From Marinobacterium stanieri (GTDB taxonomy: Bacteria; Pseudomonadota; Gammaproteobacteria; Pseudomonadales; Balneatricaceae): a DNA stretch of 64,000 bases. The DNA lies in assembly GCF_900155945.1 (NCBI RefSeq), contig NZ_FTMN01000012.1, positions 62,001 to 126,000 on the forward strand, in the 5' to 3' direction. The position numbers were made by a program, and so were the translations under genes. Position 1 is the first letter of the stretch. Each line of letters starts with the position of its first letter. Shown here in pieces: positions 28,565 to 36,807 of this stretch. The notes below the pieces were generated by a model. The model was not told where the DNA came from, ran no database searches, and saw only the letters and a list, made by a program, of their open reading frames with translations.

Positions 28565-29698
28565 TTACCGGTAAAAAAGTTCTACCTGCTCAATCACGCG
28601 ATCAACCTCTTCGAATGTAATGCCATACCATAGAGGCAATCTCAGCAAGCATTCGCTGCCAGAGGTTGTGTATAGGTCATAGCCAGAAAAGTAGCCATAC
28701 CTTTGCCCGGCCAATGAGCTGTGTAAGGGGGTATAATGAAACGTCGCCTGTATCCCTTGTGTAGCTAAATATTGTCGCAATGTTTCGCGCTCAGAAAGAC
28801 TATGAGCCTTCAGGTAGAATATGTGGCCATTGTGCCGACAGGATGGCGGCACCCTTGGCAGCCTAAGTTTTCCACTATTGGCCAGAGCAAGCAGGCCATC
28901 ATAATAACGCTGCCAAACCGCTAGGCGGTATTGGGTGATCTCTTCAGCCCCTTCCAGCTGCGCCCACAAATATGCGGCCTGCAGGTCTGAAGCCAGATGA
29001 CTGCCGCCAACATCAACCCAGCTGTACTTATCCACCTCCCCCCGAATGAACTGACTGCGGTTGGTGCCTTTTTCCCGAATGATTTCAGCACGCTCAATGA
29101 AACGACTGTCATTGACGATCAACAGCCCACCTTCTCCTCCACTGCTGATGTTTTTGGTCTCGTGGAAACTCAAGGTACCCAGATGACCAATACTTCCAAG
29201 GCTCTGCCCCTTGTAGCTAGACAGTATCCCCTGAGCCGCATCCTCGATCACAACCAGCCCGTAGCGCTCGGCAACCGACAGGATAGCCTCCATGTTGCAA
29301 CCCACTCCGGCATAGTGAACCGGTACTATCGCTCGGGTCTTATCCGTTACCGCCGCTTCGATCTTGCTCGCATCAATGTTCATGGTGTCCGGGCACACAT
29401 CGACGAAAACAATTCTAGCCCCACGCAAGACAAAGGCATTGGCCGTACTGACAAATGTGAAGCTTGGCATGATGACCTCGTCCCCGGCCTGGATATCCGC
29501 CAGAATTGCCGCCATTTCCAGTGCTGACGTGCACGAGGGAGTCATCAGCACCCTCTGGGCGGGTAGCTGCCGTTCAAACCAGCCATGACAGCGCTGGGTA
29601 TAGTTACCATCGCCAGCCAAGCGATGGTCATGGATGGCCGAAAGGACATATTGCTCTTCCTTGCCGGTGTGAGGGGGGTTGTTAAAAGGAATGTTCAT
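28565..29698 (-). CDS. wecE: dTDP-4-amino-4,6-dideoxygalactose transaminase (WecE/RffA-like)
   Basis: This 377-residue PLP-dependent DegT/DnrJ/EryC1 aminotransferase is closely similar to E. coli WecE across its length. Shared segments include LMTPSCTSALEMAA (51-64), DEVIMPSFTFVSTANAFVLR (73-92), the lysine segment SFHETKN (Lys 182 forms the Schiff base) and IREKGTNRSQF. It would convert dTDP-4-keto-6-deoxyglucose to dTDP-Fuc4N using glutamate. It is the last gene of the rmlB-rmlA operon, overlapping wbqC by 4 nt. A related sugar such as viosamine cannot be excluded, but WecE is the best fit. Confidence 0.9.
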   Translation of the reverse strand: MNIPFNNPPHTGKEEQYVLSAIHDHRLAGDGNYTQRCHGWFERQLPAQRVLMTPSCTSALEMAAILADIQAGDEVIMPSFTFVSTANAFVLRGARIVFVDVCPDTMNIDASKIEAAVTDKTRAIVPVHYAGVGCNMEAILSVAERYGLVVIEDAAQGILSSYKGQSLGSIGHLGTLSFHETKNISSGGEGGLLIVNDSRFIERAEIIREKGTNRSQFIRGEVDKYSWVDVGGSHLASDLQAAYLWAQLEGAEEITQYRLAVWQRYYDGLLALANSGKLRLPRVPPSCRHNGHIFYLKAHSLSERETLRQYLATQGIQATFHYTPLHSSLAGQRYGYFSGYDLYTTSGSECLLRLPLWYGITFEEVDRVIEQVELFYR

Positions 29699-30390
29699 TC
29701 ACTGAAGCTCTTCATGTACCTTCTTGCGTCCGGGCCGGTATTGAACAACAGGTCAAGAATTGTTACGCCATGTTCAAATGGAGGGTAAAGCTGGGGGTAT
29801 TCAGGGTAGCCGCCATAGTCCATCCATTCAACCGTTACTCCCATGCTTTGGGCAAGGCCTTCATCGAAATAGGCCTGCGCGGTCGGGCCACTCAGATAGG
29901 CTGTACCGCCGACTTGCTTGCAAATATCCAATAGCCGCTCAGTACGCCCCTGTTCCATAACAAAGTCCGAGGAGTTCAGTATCGTTGTACCAATGCCAAG
30001 AATACGATTTATCAGGGAAATAGCTTCTTTGTTGATATCACTGAGGTATTTATGGCCGCAGCTCAGATAAAACATCTCAAACTGTTCGGCATAGAGCGAA
30101 AAATAAGGCGTTTTCCCGTATAGACGCTTTATTTCCTCCCAGTGCCGAATATTCCAAAGCGGATCTGACACTTGGGTTTCATTAATTTTCTGAAGATATT
30201 TCCCTTTGACATCAACGGGAATTGTCAACCACTTCACGCCCGTGGATGTTTTGACCTTGTTTCGATTTCTCCAGTCACGCCTTGTATATTGGACATCATC
30301 GTACAGCACAAAAACGTCAACCGAATTGATCAAGTCAAAGTACCCTTTCCAGGGTATGTAGTTCGATTGAGAGATAGCAACCCTTTTCAT
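29695..30390 (-). CDS. WbqC family protein
   Basis: This 231-residue protein is of the WbqC-like family, identified by the opening ISQSNYIPWKGYFDLI (about 6-21), the RDWRNRNKVKT segment (about 38-48) and the closing YPEYPQLYPPFEHGVTILDL region. Family members sit in O-antigen and flagellin-glycan gene clusters and are thought to act in modification of amino sugars, but their reaction is not established. It overlaps the FAD oxidoreductase gene and wecE by 4 nt each, so it is made with the amino-sugar enzymes. Confidence 0.85.
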   Translation of the reverse strand: MKRVAISQSNYIPWKGYFDLINSVDVFVLYDDVQYTRRDWRNRNKVKTSTGVKWLTIPVDVKGKYLQKINETQVSDPLWNIRHWEEIKRLYGKTPYFSLYAEQFEMFYLSCGHKYLSDINKEAISLINRILGIGTTILNSSDFVMEQGRTERLLDICKQVGGTAYLSGPTAQAYFDEGLAQSMGVTVEWMDYGGYPEYPQLYPPFEHGVTILDLLFNTGPDARRYMKSFSE

Positions 30391-31787
30391 TTTTCGGCTG
30401 CTATATAGCCATTTCGATACAAATCATATAACTCAGGATGAACGCCCCAATCCTTCGCTCCTAAGCTGTCATGGAATGACTCGACCTCAGTTCGTATGCT
30501 TTCTGTCAGCTCAGCCAGCATGGCGCTCTTGGGCGGCACAAAGTCATGCTGATACATGGCACTCAGTTTATGCTTTACAATTTCGGTAACCGCTTTCTCA
30601 CGGGTATATGTCCTGATCAGTGCTCTTTCAGGCTTCCACTCCGAGAAAAGCTCATCAAGCTCAGAGTTTCCATTCAACAGCAGGTCGGAAATATAGTCGG
30701 AGAGAATGGGTGACATGTGAAACCCGTCGCGCTTGGTCCCACTGGCAACGACCAGGTTTTCAATGCTTAACTTCCCCAGTACAGGGTAAGTATCCTCACT
30801 GGTTGGTCTCCAGCCCACACGCGGGTTGACCAATTCTGCATTGTAGAAATCTCTGTTCAACTGCTCCATGGTCCCTTTCATCAGGCTTTCAAGGCTGCCG
30901 ATTCTGGGATAATCCAATGCATAGTCCGCCACATAATTACTGGCACCGATGACAACAGTATCCTGGGTCCGAGGGGCACTATAAATACCGCAGGCCAACC
31001 CCCTGTTCGGGGTTCGAACGCAGTTTGAGAGCTTCGATTCCCGGGGCCGTATTTCGATGGAAACACCGCTGCCATAGAATATTTTTGGCATTTCAACATC
31101 AATGCCTGAGTCAGACATCAGCTTGGTAAGATTGGCTCCGAGGGCAAGCAAGTAGCTATCGGCCTTAACACACTCACCAGACCTCAGTTGTACCGAGGAT
31201 ATTATCCCTGATGTCATCTCCAGCGATGCCGCGCAGTCATCGATAAAACTGACCCCCATATTTTCCAGAGCACATTCGACATACTGAATGACTTGTTCAC
31301 TGTTGACGAAGTTCTCACGCTCAATATAAATCGCGCGCAGTGCCCGCCCTGATGCTGCAGGCGAATAACCCGGTATCTCCGTAGGCCTGACCCACTGGTA
31401 AGCCTCATTAAACTCTTCAAGGTAATCGACAATGGCATCAAAGCTTTCGTCTTCTGAAACGTCCGTGCTGCCGTTATTCAGCACAAAGGTGCCTTTGCCA
31501 ATGCCAGGTCTGGAGACCTCATACTCGGGCATTTCAGCAAGGAAATCGCTCCAGGCACGGGCAGCTAACTGGCTTACACTAAATTTCTTGCGGTCGATAG
31601 GATGGTCAAGAGATCCCATAACCAGTTCAGCAAAGCTATTGAGCATCGCTGGAGCAGCAAGAGACGCAGACCCTGTACGTGCCTTGGGCCCGATGATGGT
31701 CACCCTGGCAGCAGGGTTTTTCTGAAGGACTCTCCAGGCAGAAGCAAGCGACAGAATCCCATTACCAACAATTGCAATCCGGTCCAT
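30387..31787 (-). CDS. FAD-dependent oxidoreductase (DAO-like) in the sugar operon
   Basis: This 466-residue protein begins with a Rossmann FAD-binding motif (IAIVGNGILSLASAW, about 4-18). It has the general layout of the DAO/glycine-oxidase family (middle substrate domain; VGWRPTSEDTYPVLG and ASGTKRDGFHMSPILSD near 345-385, which matches the C-terminal FAD contact). About 90 extra residues follow. Such enzymes oxidise C-N bonds of amino acids or amines. Its substrate here may be an amino-acid-derived substituent of the sugar, but that is inference. The ATG at 31787 overlaps the previous stop (TGATG) with AGGAG 5 nt upstream; a GTG at 31790 is the alternative. Confidence 0.75.
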   Translation of the reverse strand: MDRIAIVGNGILSLASAWRVLQKNPAARVTIIGPKARTGSASLAAPAMLNSFAELVMGSLDHPIDRKKFSVSQLAARAWSDFLAEMPEYEVSRPGIGKGTFVLNNGSTDVSEDESFDAIVDYLEEFNEAYQWVRPTEIPGYSPAASGRALRAIYIERENFVNSEQVIQYVECALENMGVSFIDDCAASLEMTSGIISSVQLRSGECVKADSYLLALGANLTKLMSDSGIDVEMPKIFYGSGVSIEIRPRESKLSNCVRTPNRGLACGIYSAPRTQDTVVIGASNYVADYALDYPRIGSLESLMKGTMEQLNRDFYNAELVNPRVGWRPTSEDTYPVLGKLSIENLVVASGTKRDGFHMSPILSDYISDLLLNGNSELDELFSEWKPERALIRTYTREKAVTEIVKHKLSAMYQHDFVPPKSAMLAELTESIRTEVESFHDSLGAKDWGVHPELYDLYRNGYIAAEK

Positions 31788-32551
31788 CACGACTCCTTAA
31801 CAAAGTAAACAAGAGAAGGATAGGTCTTGCACATTTTAAGGGTACCCTTGATTTTTTCAGCTATAAGCTCAAGGTATACTCGACTTTCAGCTTGAATTTC
31901 TTCACGACCAAATTGCCATAACGCAATAACACCACCGTTGTTTAACCGAGGCAGTATTGATCGCATCACTTTTTCCGTAGGTTCATAACAGTTCAAATCG
32001 AAAAAAACATGAGAAAGCGTTAGACCGGGGTTTTGGGACAGGACTTCATCGATTTTTTCATCAGCTAACCCCCTAATTACTTTATGTTTCCCATTTATGC
32101 TACCCAAGACATTATTTCGCTCATGGATATTTAGAAGTTTACCAAGTAAAACTTCATAATTTTCCTCAACGGAATATTTCCCATCCGATATATTATCGAC
32201 TTGGACCTCCTCTTGGGTGAACCCAGAGTAGCCTTCGAACGTATCAAAGGCATAGATACGCCTTTGCGTATTCATAGGCTCATAAACAGCTCTCAGGTTT
32301 TCGCATAGTACGGGAATCATGCCCCGCCAAGTGCCAAAATCCATGATGCACCCAGGGGTTTTCATACCAGCCAGAAACACTTCCTGAACTGCCAGAACCC
32401 TGGCTAGCAGCGACGCTCTCATGAACAGAGGAAGACTTCTTTCCAACTCATTTTGGGGAGCCTGGTAGCTTTGATACAGCTCGAATAACTCGTCTCGTGC
32501 CTGTAACTGGCCAATGTCGGACGATGTAAAAACACTGGGATCATAGCTCAT
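31787..32551 (-). CDS. SAM-dependent methyltransferase-like protein (TylF-like fold)
   Basis: This 254-residue protein has a methyltransferase-like core: CIMDFGTWRGM (about 77-87) in the motif I place, then RIYAFDTFEGYSGF (about 107-120), VIRGLADE, and SHVFFDLNCYEPTEKVM with a metal-site-like Asp. This resembles TylF/MycF-type macrocin or sugar O-methyltransferases found in glycan clusters. GT-cluster context and overlap with its neighbours argue for a sugar or acyl-substituent methylation role. The substrate is not deducible. Confidence 0.7.
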   Translation of the reverse strand: MSYDPSVFTSSDIGQLQARDELFELYQSYQAPQNELERSLPLFMRASLLARVLAVQEVFLAGMKTPGCIMDFGTWRGMIPVLCENLRAVYEPMNTQRRIYAFDTFEGYSGFTQEEVQVDNISDGKYSVEENYEVLLGKLLNIHERNNVLGSINGKHKVIRGLADEKIDEVLSQNPGLTLSHVFFDLNCYEPTEKVMRSILPRLNNGGVIALWQFGREEIQAESRVYLELIAEKIKGTLKMCKTYPSLVYFVKES

Positions 32552-32555
32552 GTGA

Positions 32556-33170
32556 TCAAGTCCTCACTATGATCGTAAATTCATATAGATCATAGTCATG
32601 TATAAGTGATACGTTTCTTGAATACTTGGTTTTACACAAGTGGAAAAGATCAAGAGCGTTAGCATAGTAAAGATCGGGTCTTTTCTTGTCTTCGTCTGAA
32701 TAACTTGTCAAGCAGTTAAATGCGAACCCCTTCTTACTGCTTTCAAACAGGTTATCCAGTACACTCTCGACATATTCACTCCATGCCTCGTCATCCATAC
32801 CCAGCCGTACGTTAAAGATTCCACTGGCAACAGAATAGTCTGCCCCCTGCTGTATGCTGGCAGACTTGGTCAGCTGCATATCGGTATCGGGGTAAGCCTT
32901 AATGCACTCCACCAGCATTTTTTCGGATATGTCATAGCCGCTATAGGCCACCTCATAACCTCTGTCCACCAAGTAGCCATAGAGAGCACCGTAACCGCAG
33001 CCCAAGTCATTCAGCGAGAACACAGTATCCGTCTTGAACAGGGGCAGAAACTGCTCAAACCTTAATGCATGCCCCTGCTCATCCTTCCAGTCCACCCCTT
33101 TTGAGCTAGCACCATGCTGCGTAATTTTTCCGGTGTAGTACTGATTTATAGGTGACAAATCTATCGTCAT
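32556..33170 (-). CDS. Class I SAM-dependent methyltransferase
   Basis: This 204-residue protein has a clear SAM-binding motif I ([15 protein letters not shown], about 53-67), then [11 protein letters not shown] (motif II with the acidic residue) and a C-terminal [22 protein letters not shown] segment. That segment is common in small methyltransferases of polysaccharide and flagellin-glycan clusters. It overlaps rmlA by 4 nt upstream and lies 4 nt before the next methyltransferase gene. It probably methylates the sugar or its N-acyl group; O- versus N-methylation cannot be told. Confidence 0.82.
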   Translation of the reverse strand: MTIDLSPINQYYTGKITQHGASSKGVDWKDEQGHALRFEQFLPLFKTDTVFSLNDLGCGYGALYGYLVDRGYEVAYSGYDISEKMLVECIKAYPDTDMQLTKSASIQQGADYSVASGIFNVRLGMDDEAWSEYVESVLDNLFESSKKGFAFNCLTSYSDEDKKRPDLYYANALDLFHLCKTKYSRNVSLIHDYDLYEFTIIVRT

Positions 33171-34033
33171 AGCGTTACAACTCGCTCCAGATATTGTCCA
33201 TAAATGCTGCTGGACAGTCTTTCAGCGGCCATGAGCACATCCTGATCTGAAATCCAGCCCTGGCGCCAAGCAATTTCTTCGAGGCAGGCGATCTTGAAAC
33301 CTTGCCGCTTCTCAATAGTTTCCACAAACTGGGCGGCCTCCAGCAAACTTTCATGGGTGCCCGTATCCAGCCATGCAAAACCACGCCCTAGCAGCTCAAC
33401 ATTCAGGGAGCCTCGCTGGAGGTAAGCTTGGTTGATACTGGTGATCTCCAGCTCTCCCCGGTTCGACGGAACAACAGACCTGGCGATTTCGATAACCTCA
33501 TTGTCATAGAAATAGAGGCCGGTGACAGCATAGTTCGATTTGGGCTGCAGCGGCTTTTCCTCAATAGAAATCGCCCGATAGCCCGTATCAAATTCCACGA
33601 CACCAAACCTTTCAGGATCCTTTACCTGATAACCAAAAACCGTCGCGCCTTGCGTACGGGCGACCGCTTCACGTAACTTGGGTGTAAATCCCTGGCCATA
33701 AAAAATATTGTCGCCCAGCACAAGACATACCCTGTCACCGCCGATAAAGTCTTCACCTATGGTAAAAGCCTGGGCCAAGCCATCCGGGTTTGGCTGGACC
33801 GCATAGCTCAGCTCTATGCCAAACTCTCTGCCATCGCCCAGCAGTCGTTCAAAGCTGTGGATATCTTCGGGAGTGGTAATAAGAAGAATTTCCCGGATTC
33901 CAGCCAGCATCAGGACAGACAAGGGGTAGTAGACCATAGGCTTGTCGTAAATGGGCAAGAGTTGCTTGGACACTCCTTTGGTAATCGGGTAGAGGCGTGT
34001 ACCGCTGCCTCCTGCGAGAATGATACCTTTCAT
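33167..34033 (-). CDS. rmlA: Glucose-1-phosphate thymidylyltransferase RmlA
   Basis: This 288-residue enzyme makes dTDP-glucose from glucose-1-phosphate and dTTP. The nucleotide-binding signature [20 protein letters not shown] lies at about 8-27. [23 protein letters not shown] and [15 protein letters not shown] are all canonical. I choose the ATG at 34033 (AGGAGG 6 nt upstream) over the GTG directly before it. It lies 14 nt after rmlB and begins the dTDP-sugar pathway feeding wecE. Confidence 0.96.
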   Translation of the reverse strand: MKGIILAGGSGTRLYPITKGVSKQLLPIYDKPMVYYPLSVLMLAGIREILLITTPEDIHSFERLLGDGREFGIELSYAVQPNPDGLAQAFTIGEDFIGGDRVCLVLGDNIFYGQGFTPKLREAVARTQGATVFGYQVKDPERFGVVEFDTGYRAISIEEKPLQPKSNYAVTGLYFYDNEVIEIARSVVPSNRGELEITSINQAYLQRGSLNVELLGRGFAWLDTGTHESLLEAAQFVETIEKRQGFKIACLEEIAWRQGWISDQDVLMAAERLSSSIYGQYLERVVTL

Positions 34034-34047
34034 CACTGCCCTCCTGT

Positions 34048-35130
34048 TTACGCAGGCGTGTTATTTTCAACGACACGTTGGCACCATTCGAGATTATTCA
34101 GATACCAGCGAACCGTCTTTTCTATCCCGCTTTCGAATGTTTCCTGCGGTACCCAGCCCAGAGTGCGCTGAATTTTTCCGGTATCAATGGCATAGCGACG
34201 ATCATGGCCGGCCCTATCTTCAACATGTTGGATCAGGTCCCGATATTTGATGGCACCTTCGTGCATATGGGTGGCAGAGATTACCGGGGGTAACAGCTTC
34301 TGCAGTATGTCGCAGATCACCCCGACAACTTCTATATTTCGTTTCTCACTGTGGCCACCAATGTTATAGGTTTCGCCAACATTACCCCGGGTAATCACCG
34401 CATATAGCGCCCTGACATGATCGTCCACGTATAGCCAGTCACGAATCTGATTTCCTGTACCATAAACAGGTATTGGCTTGCCACTGAGAGCATTCAAGAT
34501 CACCAACGGGATCAGCTTTTCCGGGTACTGACAGGGACCATAGTTGTTGGAACAGTTTGACACCAGAACCGGCAAACCATAGGTTCTTCCCCAAGCCCTA
34601 ATCAAGTGATCTGAACTGGCCTTGCTGGCAGAGTAAGGTGAACTGGGCGCATAGGCAGTCTCTTCCCGGAAGAGATGCTCGCGAGCCTGCGGATCATCAT
34701 CCGGGTGTGGCAGGTCACCATATACTTCATCTGTAGACACATGGTGAAAACGGAAAGTAATCTGCCTATCAGGGGACAACTGCTGCCAATACTCCCTGCT
34801 CACGTCCAGCATTGTATAGGTACCGACCACATTGGTTTCTATAAAAGCTGCAGGACCGTCAATCGAACGGTCAACGTGACTTTCAGCTGCAAGGTGCATG
34901 ACCATGTCGGGCTGGTAATGATTAAAAATTTCTTTTACTGCTCTACGGTCACAGACATCTGCCTGTTCAAAGGCATAACGATTTGAGTCAGCAACTGAAA
35001 CCAGATTGAGATCATTGCCAGCATAGGTGAGTTTATCGAGGTTGACTACACAGTGCTGTGTCGATTGAATGAGATAGCGGATCAAGGCAGATCCAATAAA
35101 GCCTGCGCCGCCGGTAACCAAAATTTGCAC
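34048..35130 (-). CDS. rmlB: dTDP-glucose 4,6-dehydratase RmlB
   Basis: This 360-residue short-chain dehydrogenase/reductase converts dTDP-glucose to dTDP-4-keto-6-deoxyglucose. It has the NAD-binding GGAGFIGS (7-14), the catalytic TDE (133-135) and YSASK (166-170), and the C-terminal [16 protein letters not shown] typical of RmlB/RffG. No rmlC or rmlD follows, so the product is directed to amination by WecE rather than to rhamnose within this operon. It is the first gene of the operon. Confidence 0.96.
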   Translation of the reverse strand: MQILVTGGAGFIGSALIRYLIQSTQHCVVNLDKLTYAGNDLNLVSVADSNRYAFEQADVCDRRAVKEIFNHYQPDMVMHLAAESHVDRSIDGPAAFIETNVVGTYTMLDVSREYWQQLSPDRQITFRFHHVSTDEVYGDLPHPDDDPQAREHLFREETAYAPSSPYSASKASSDHLIRAWGRTYGLPVLVSNCSNNYGPCQYPEKLIPLVILNALSGKPIPVYGTGNQIRDWLYVDDHVRALYAVITRGNVGETYNIGGHSEKRNIEVVGVICDILQKLLPPVISATHMHEGAIKYRDLIQHVEDRAGHDRRYAIDTGKIQRTLGWVPQETFESGIEKTVRWYLNNLEWCQRVVENNTPA

Positions 35131-35153
35131 TGCCGTAGACCTCTCTTTTTTGA

Positions 35154-35169
35154 ATTCAATCTATTGAAT
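35154..35169. repeat. Perfect palindrome between rmlB and the FliT-like gene
   Basis: ATTCAAT-CT-ATTGAAT (7-bp arms) lies in the 98-nt divergent region upstream of rmlB, with a related half-site ATTCAAC further right (near 35182). It may be an operator controlling the sugar operon or simply AT-rich chance symmetry. Confidence 0.35.
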
Positions 35170-35228
35170 AAAAAGACAAAAATTCAACGACGCTCTTTCA
35201 CCATGATATTAAGAAGGCCTAAAAGCTG

Positions 35229-35546
35229 ATGAAACCAATTCAGGAATGTGCTCTTAGACTACTACAATCCACCCTGGCTCTTGTTGACGCGGCCAAGGCA
35301 GGAGAACTCAGTAGTATCGATAGTATTCAACAGCAACGTCAGCATCTCATTGCCGAACTTGATCTCCTCAGCCACCAACCGGACGATGAAGAAACTCTGC
35401 TTCAGATCCGGCGAATCATTGAGCAGTCTCGTGAGCTGGAAAACCAAGCTTCATCTCTTCTTCAGCAGCAACGAGATGAAGCTAACCGGACACTTAGTAA
35501 ACTCAAGGTCAGCAAAAAGGCCCGTAAAGCATATGGTGAGTTTTGA
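35229..35546 (+). CDS. FliT-like small flagellar chaperone (tentative)
   Basis: This 105-residue, wholly helical protein ends in SKKARKAYGEF, resembling the gkka-AY ending of FliT-type FliD chaperones. Its size (FliT about 100-120) and heptad-like Gln/Leu pattern also fit. It lies 6 nt from the convergent end of flgL and divergent from rmlB, inside the flagellar locus. fliS, which normally precedes fliT, is about 15 kb away and lacks fliT beside it. No sigma-28 box was found upstream. An unrelated coiled-coil protein is the alternative. Confidence 0.5.
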   Translation: MKPIQECALRLLQSTLALVDAAKAGELSSIDSIQQQRQHLIAELDLLSHQPDDEETLLQIRRIIEQSRELENQASSLLQQQRDEANRTLSKLKVSKKARKAYGEF

Positions 35547-35551
35547 ATTCC

Positions 35552-36796
35552 CTAAATGTAGTTAAAAAGACTCATTTCTTTAATTTTTGAGAAGCTTTGA
35601 TATGCAGCTCCCAGCACATTTTGCTGAAGCGCAAAACGGCTTATAGCCTCTGCATAGTCAAGGTCTTCGAACGATGACAATGTTTCCTTAGTAAACAGCT
35701 GGTAGTCAGTATTAACGGTTTCCTGCTGTTCCAATGCGTTGATACGGGCGCCCAGCGAGGTCCTCGCCTGAATATTGCTTTCTTCTGCCTGGGTTAGCGT
35801 ATCCAGCGTATCAGCTACTAAGGTTCGAAATGCTTCTTTTTGTTCAGGGTCGCTCAAGTCCAGGCCTTCTAGACCTTCTTGCAATTTCAGCGCTATGTTC
35901 AACGGATTAGTCTTCTCTGCGCGCAAGTCTACTTCGGCACTGAAGGGGCCCGTCGGCGCTGGGGGCACACTTGGATTTATCCCCAGGCTGATGCCTAATT
36001 CATTGCCTAGCTGGTTTTGCGGGTCGGTAGGATCAGCACTGTTATCAAACAAAACAGTGCCTGCAGCATCTTCGATAAGAAGCGTAGGCGGTACAGTACT
36101 TGTATCCTGCACGGTGATATCAAGCGGCAGCTCCTTATCAGCCATGACCTCTTCCAACTTATCCCGATTAACCAGGGATACACCGTTGAGAACACCTTCA
36201 GGGTTATTGCTGACATAGGGCAGCTCTGGGGCCTGAATTTGCTCAAACAGCTTCTGGCCGGAATCGGTAGACGCGATTCGATTGTCCGGGCCTACTTGAA
36301 TCAATCGTTGCCCACTATCGCCCTGAAAAACATATTGTTCTGATGCTTCATCATAGGCATAGGCAGCCGTATCGCCCTTGTAGCCTGAAAAGAGATACTC
36401 TCCCTGAACATCCTTGGTGTTCATCAGACCAAGCATTTGCTGAGTCATCTCGTCAACTTCTGCCGCGAGCGACTTCCTGTCAGCTGCGGTTAAGACTTCA
36501 CTACCAGCCTTAATGGTAATCTCTCGCAAACGAATATTGATATTGTTCAACTGATCCAGCGCAATTTCTTCCTGCTCAAGGCGGCGCTGGGAAACATCGA
36601 TATTGCCCTGGAATTGGTCATTACGGGCAATCTCTTTCTTCAACTTTATGATCTGCGCTGCAGCCAAAGGATCATCGGACGGCTGTAAAACGTTTTTACC
36701 CGTGGATAATTGCTGTTGTGTCTTGAACAGGTCAGCGTTGTTCCGACTGATATTATCCAGGTTGGACATGAAGACTTGAGAAGTTGAAATACGCAT
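35552..36796 (-). CDS. flgL: Hook-filament junction protein FlgL
   Basis: This 414-residue protein is FlgL (HAP3). The N-terminal helix RISTSQVFMSNLDNISRNNADL leads to QQQLSTGKNVLQPSDDP (about 27-43), and the C-terminal flagellin-like helix ends in LGAAYQSFSKIKEMSLFNYI-type sequence. It forms the second junction ring between hook and filament and is exported by the flagellar type III system. It follows flgK by 11 nt and ends the flgF-L transcription unit. Confidence 0.94.
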   Translation of the reverse strand: MRISTSQVFMSNLDNISRNNADLFKTQQQLSTGKNVLQPSDDPLAAAQIIKLKKEIARNDQFQGNIDVSQRRLEQEEIALDQLNNINIRLREITIKAGSEVLTAADRKSLAAEVDEMTQQMLGLMNTKDVQGEYLFSGYKGDTAAYAYDEASEQYVFQGDSGQRLIQVGPDNRIASTDSGQKLFEQIQAPELPYVSNNPEGVLNGVSLVNRDKLEEVMADKELPLDITVQDTSTVPPTLLIEDAAGTVLFDNSADPTDPQNQLGNELGISLGINPSVPPAPTGPFSAEVDLRAEKTNPLNIALKLQEGLEGLDLSDPEQKEAFRTLVADTLDTLTQAEESNIQARTSLGARINALEQQETVNTDYQLFTKETLSSFEDLDYAEAISRFALQQNVLGAAYQSFSKIKEMSLFNYI

Positions 36797-36807
36797 AAGG
36801 CCTCCGT

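Noticed and set aside
35161-35215. Sigma-28-like TAAAAAGA upstream of the FliT-like gene
   Set aside because: The matching -10 position reads CGACGCTC, which is not a FliA -10 box.
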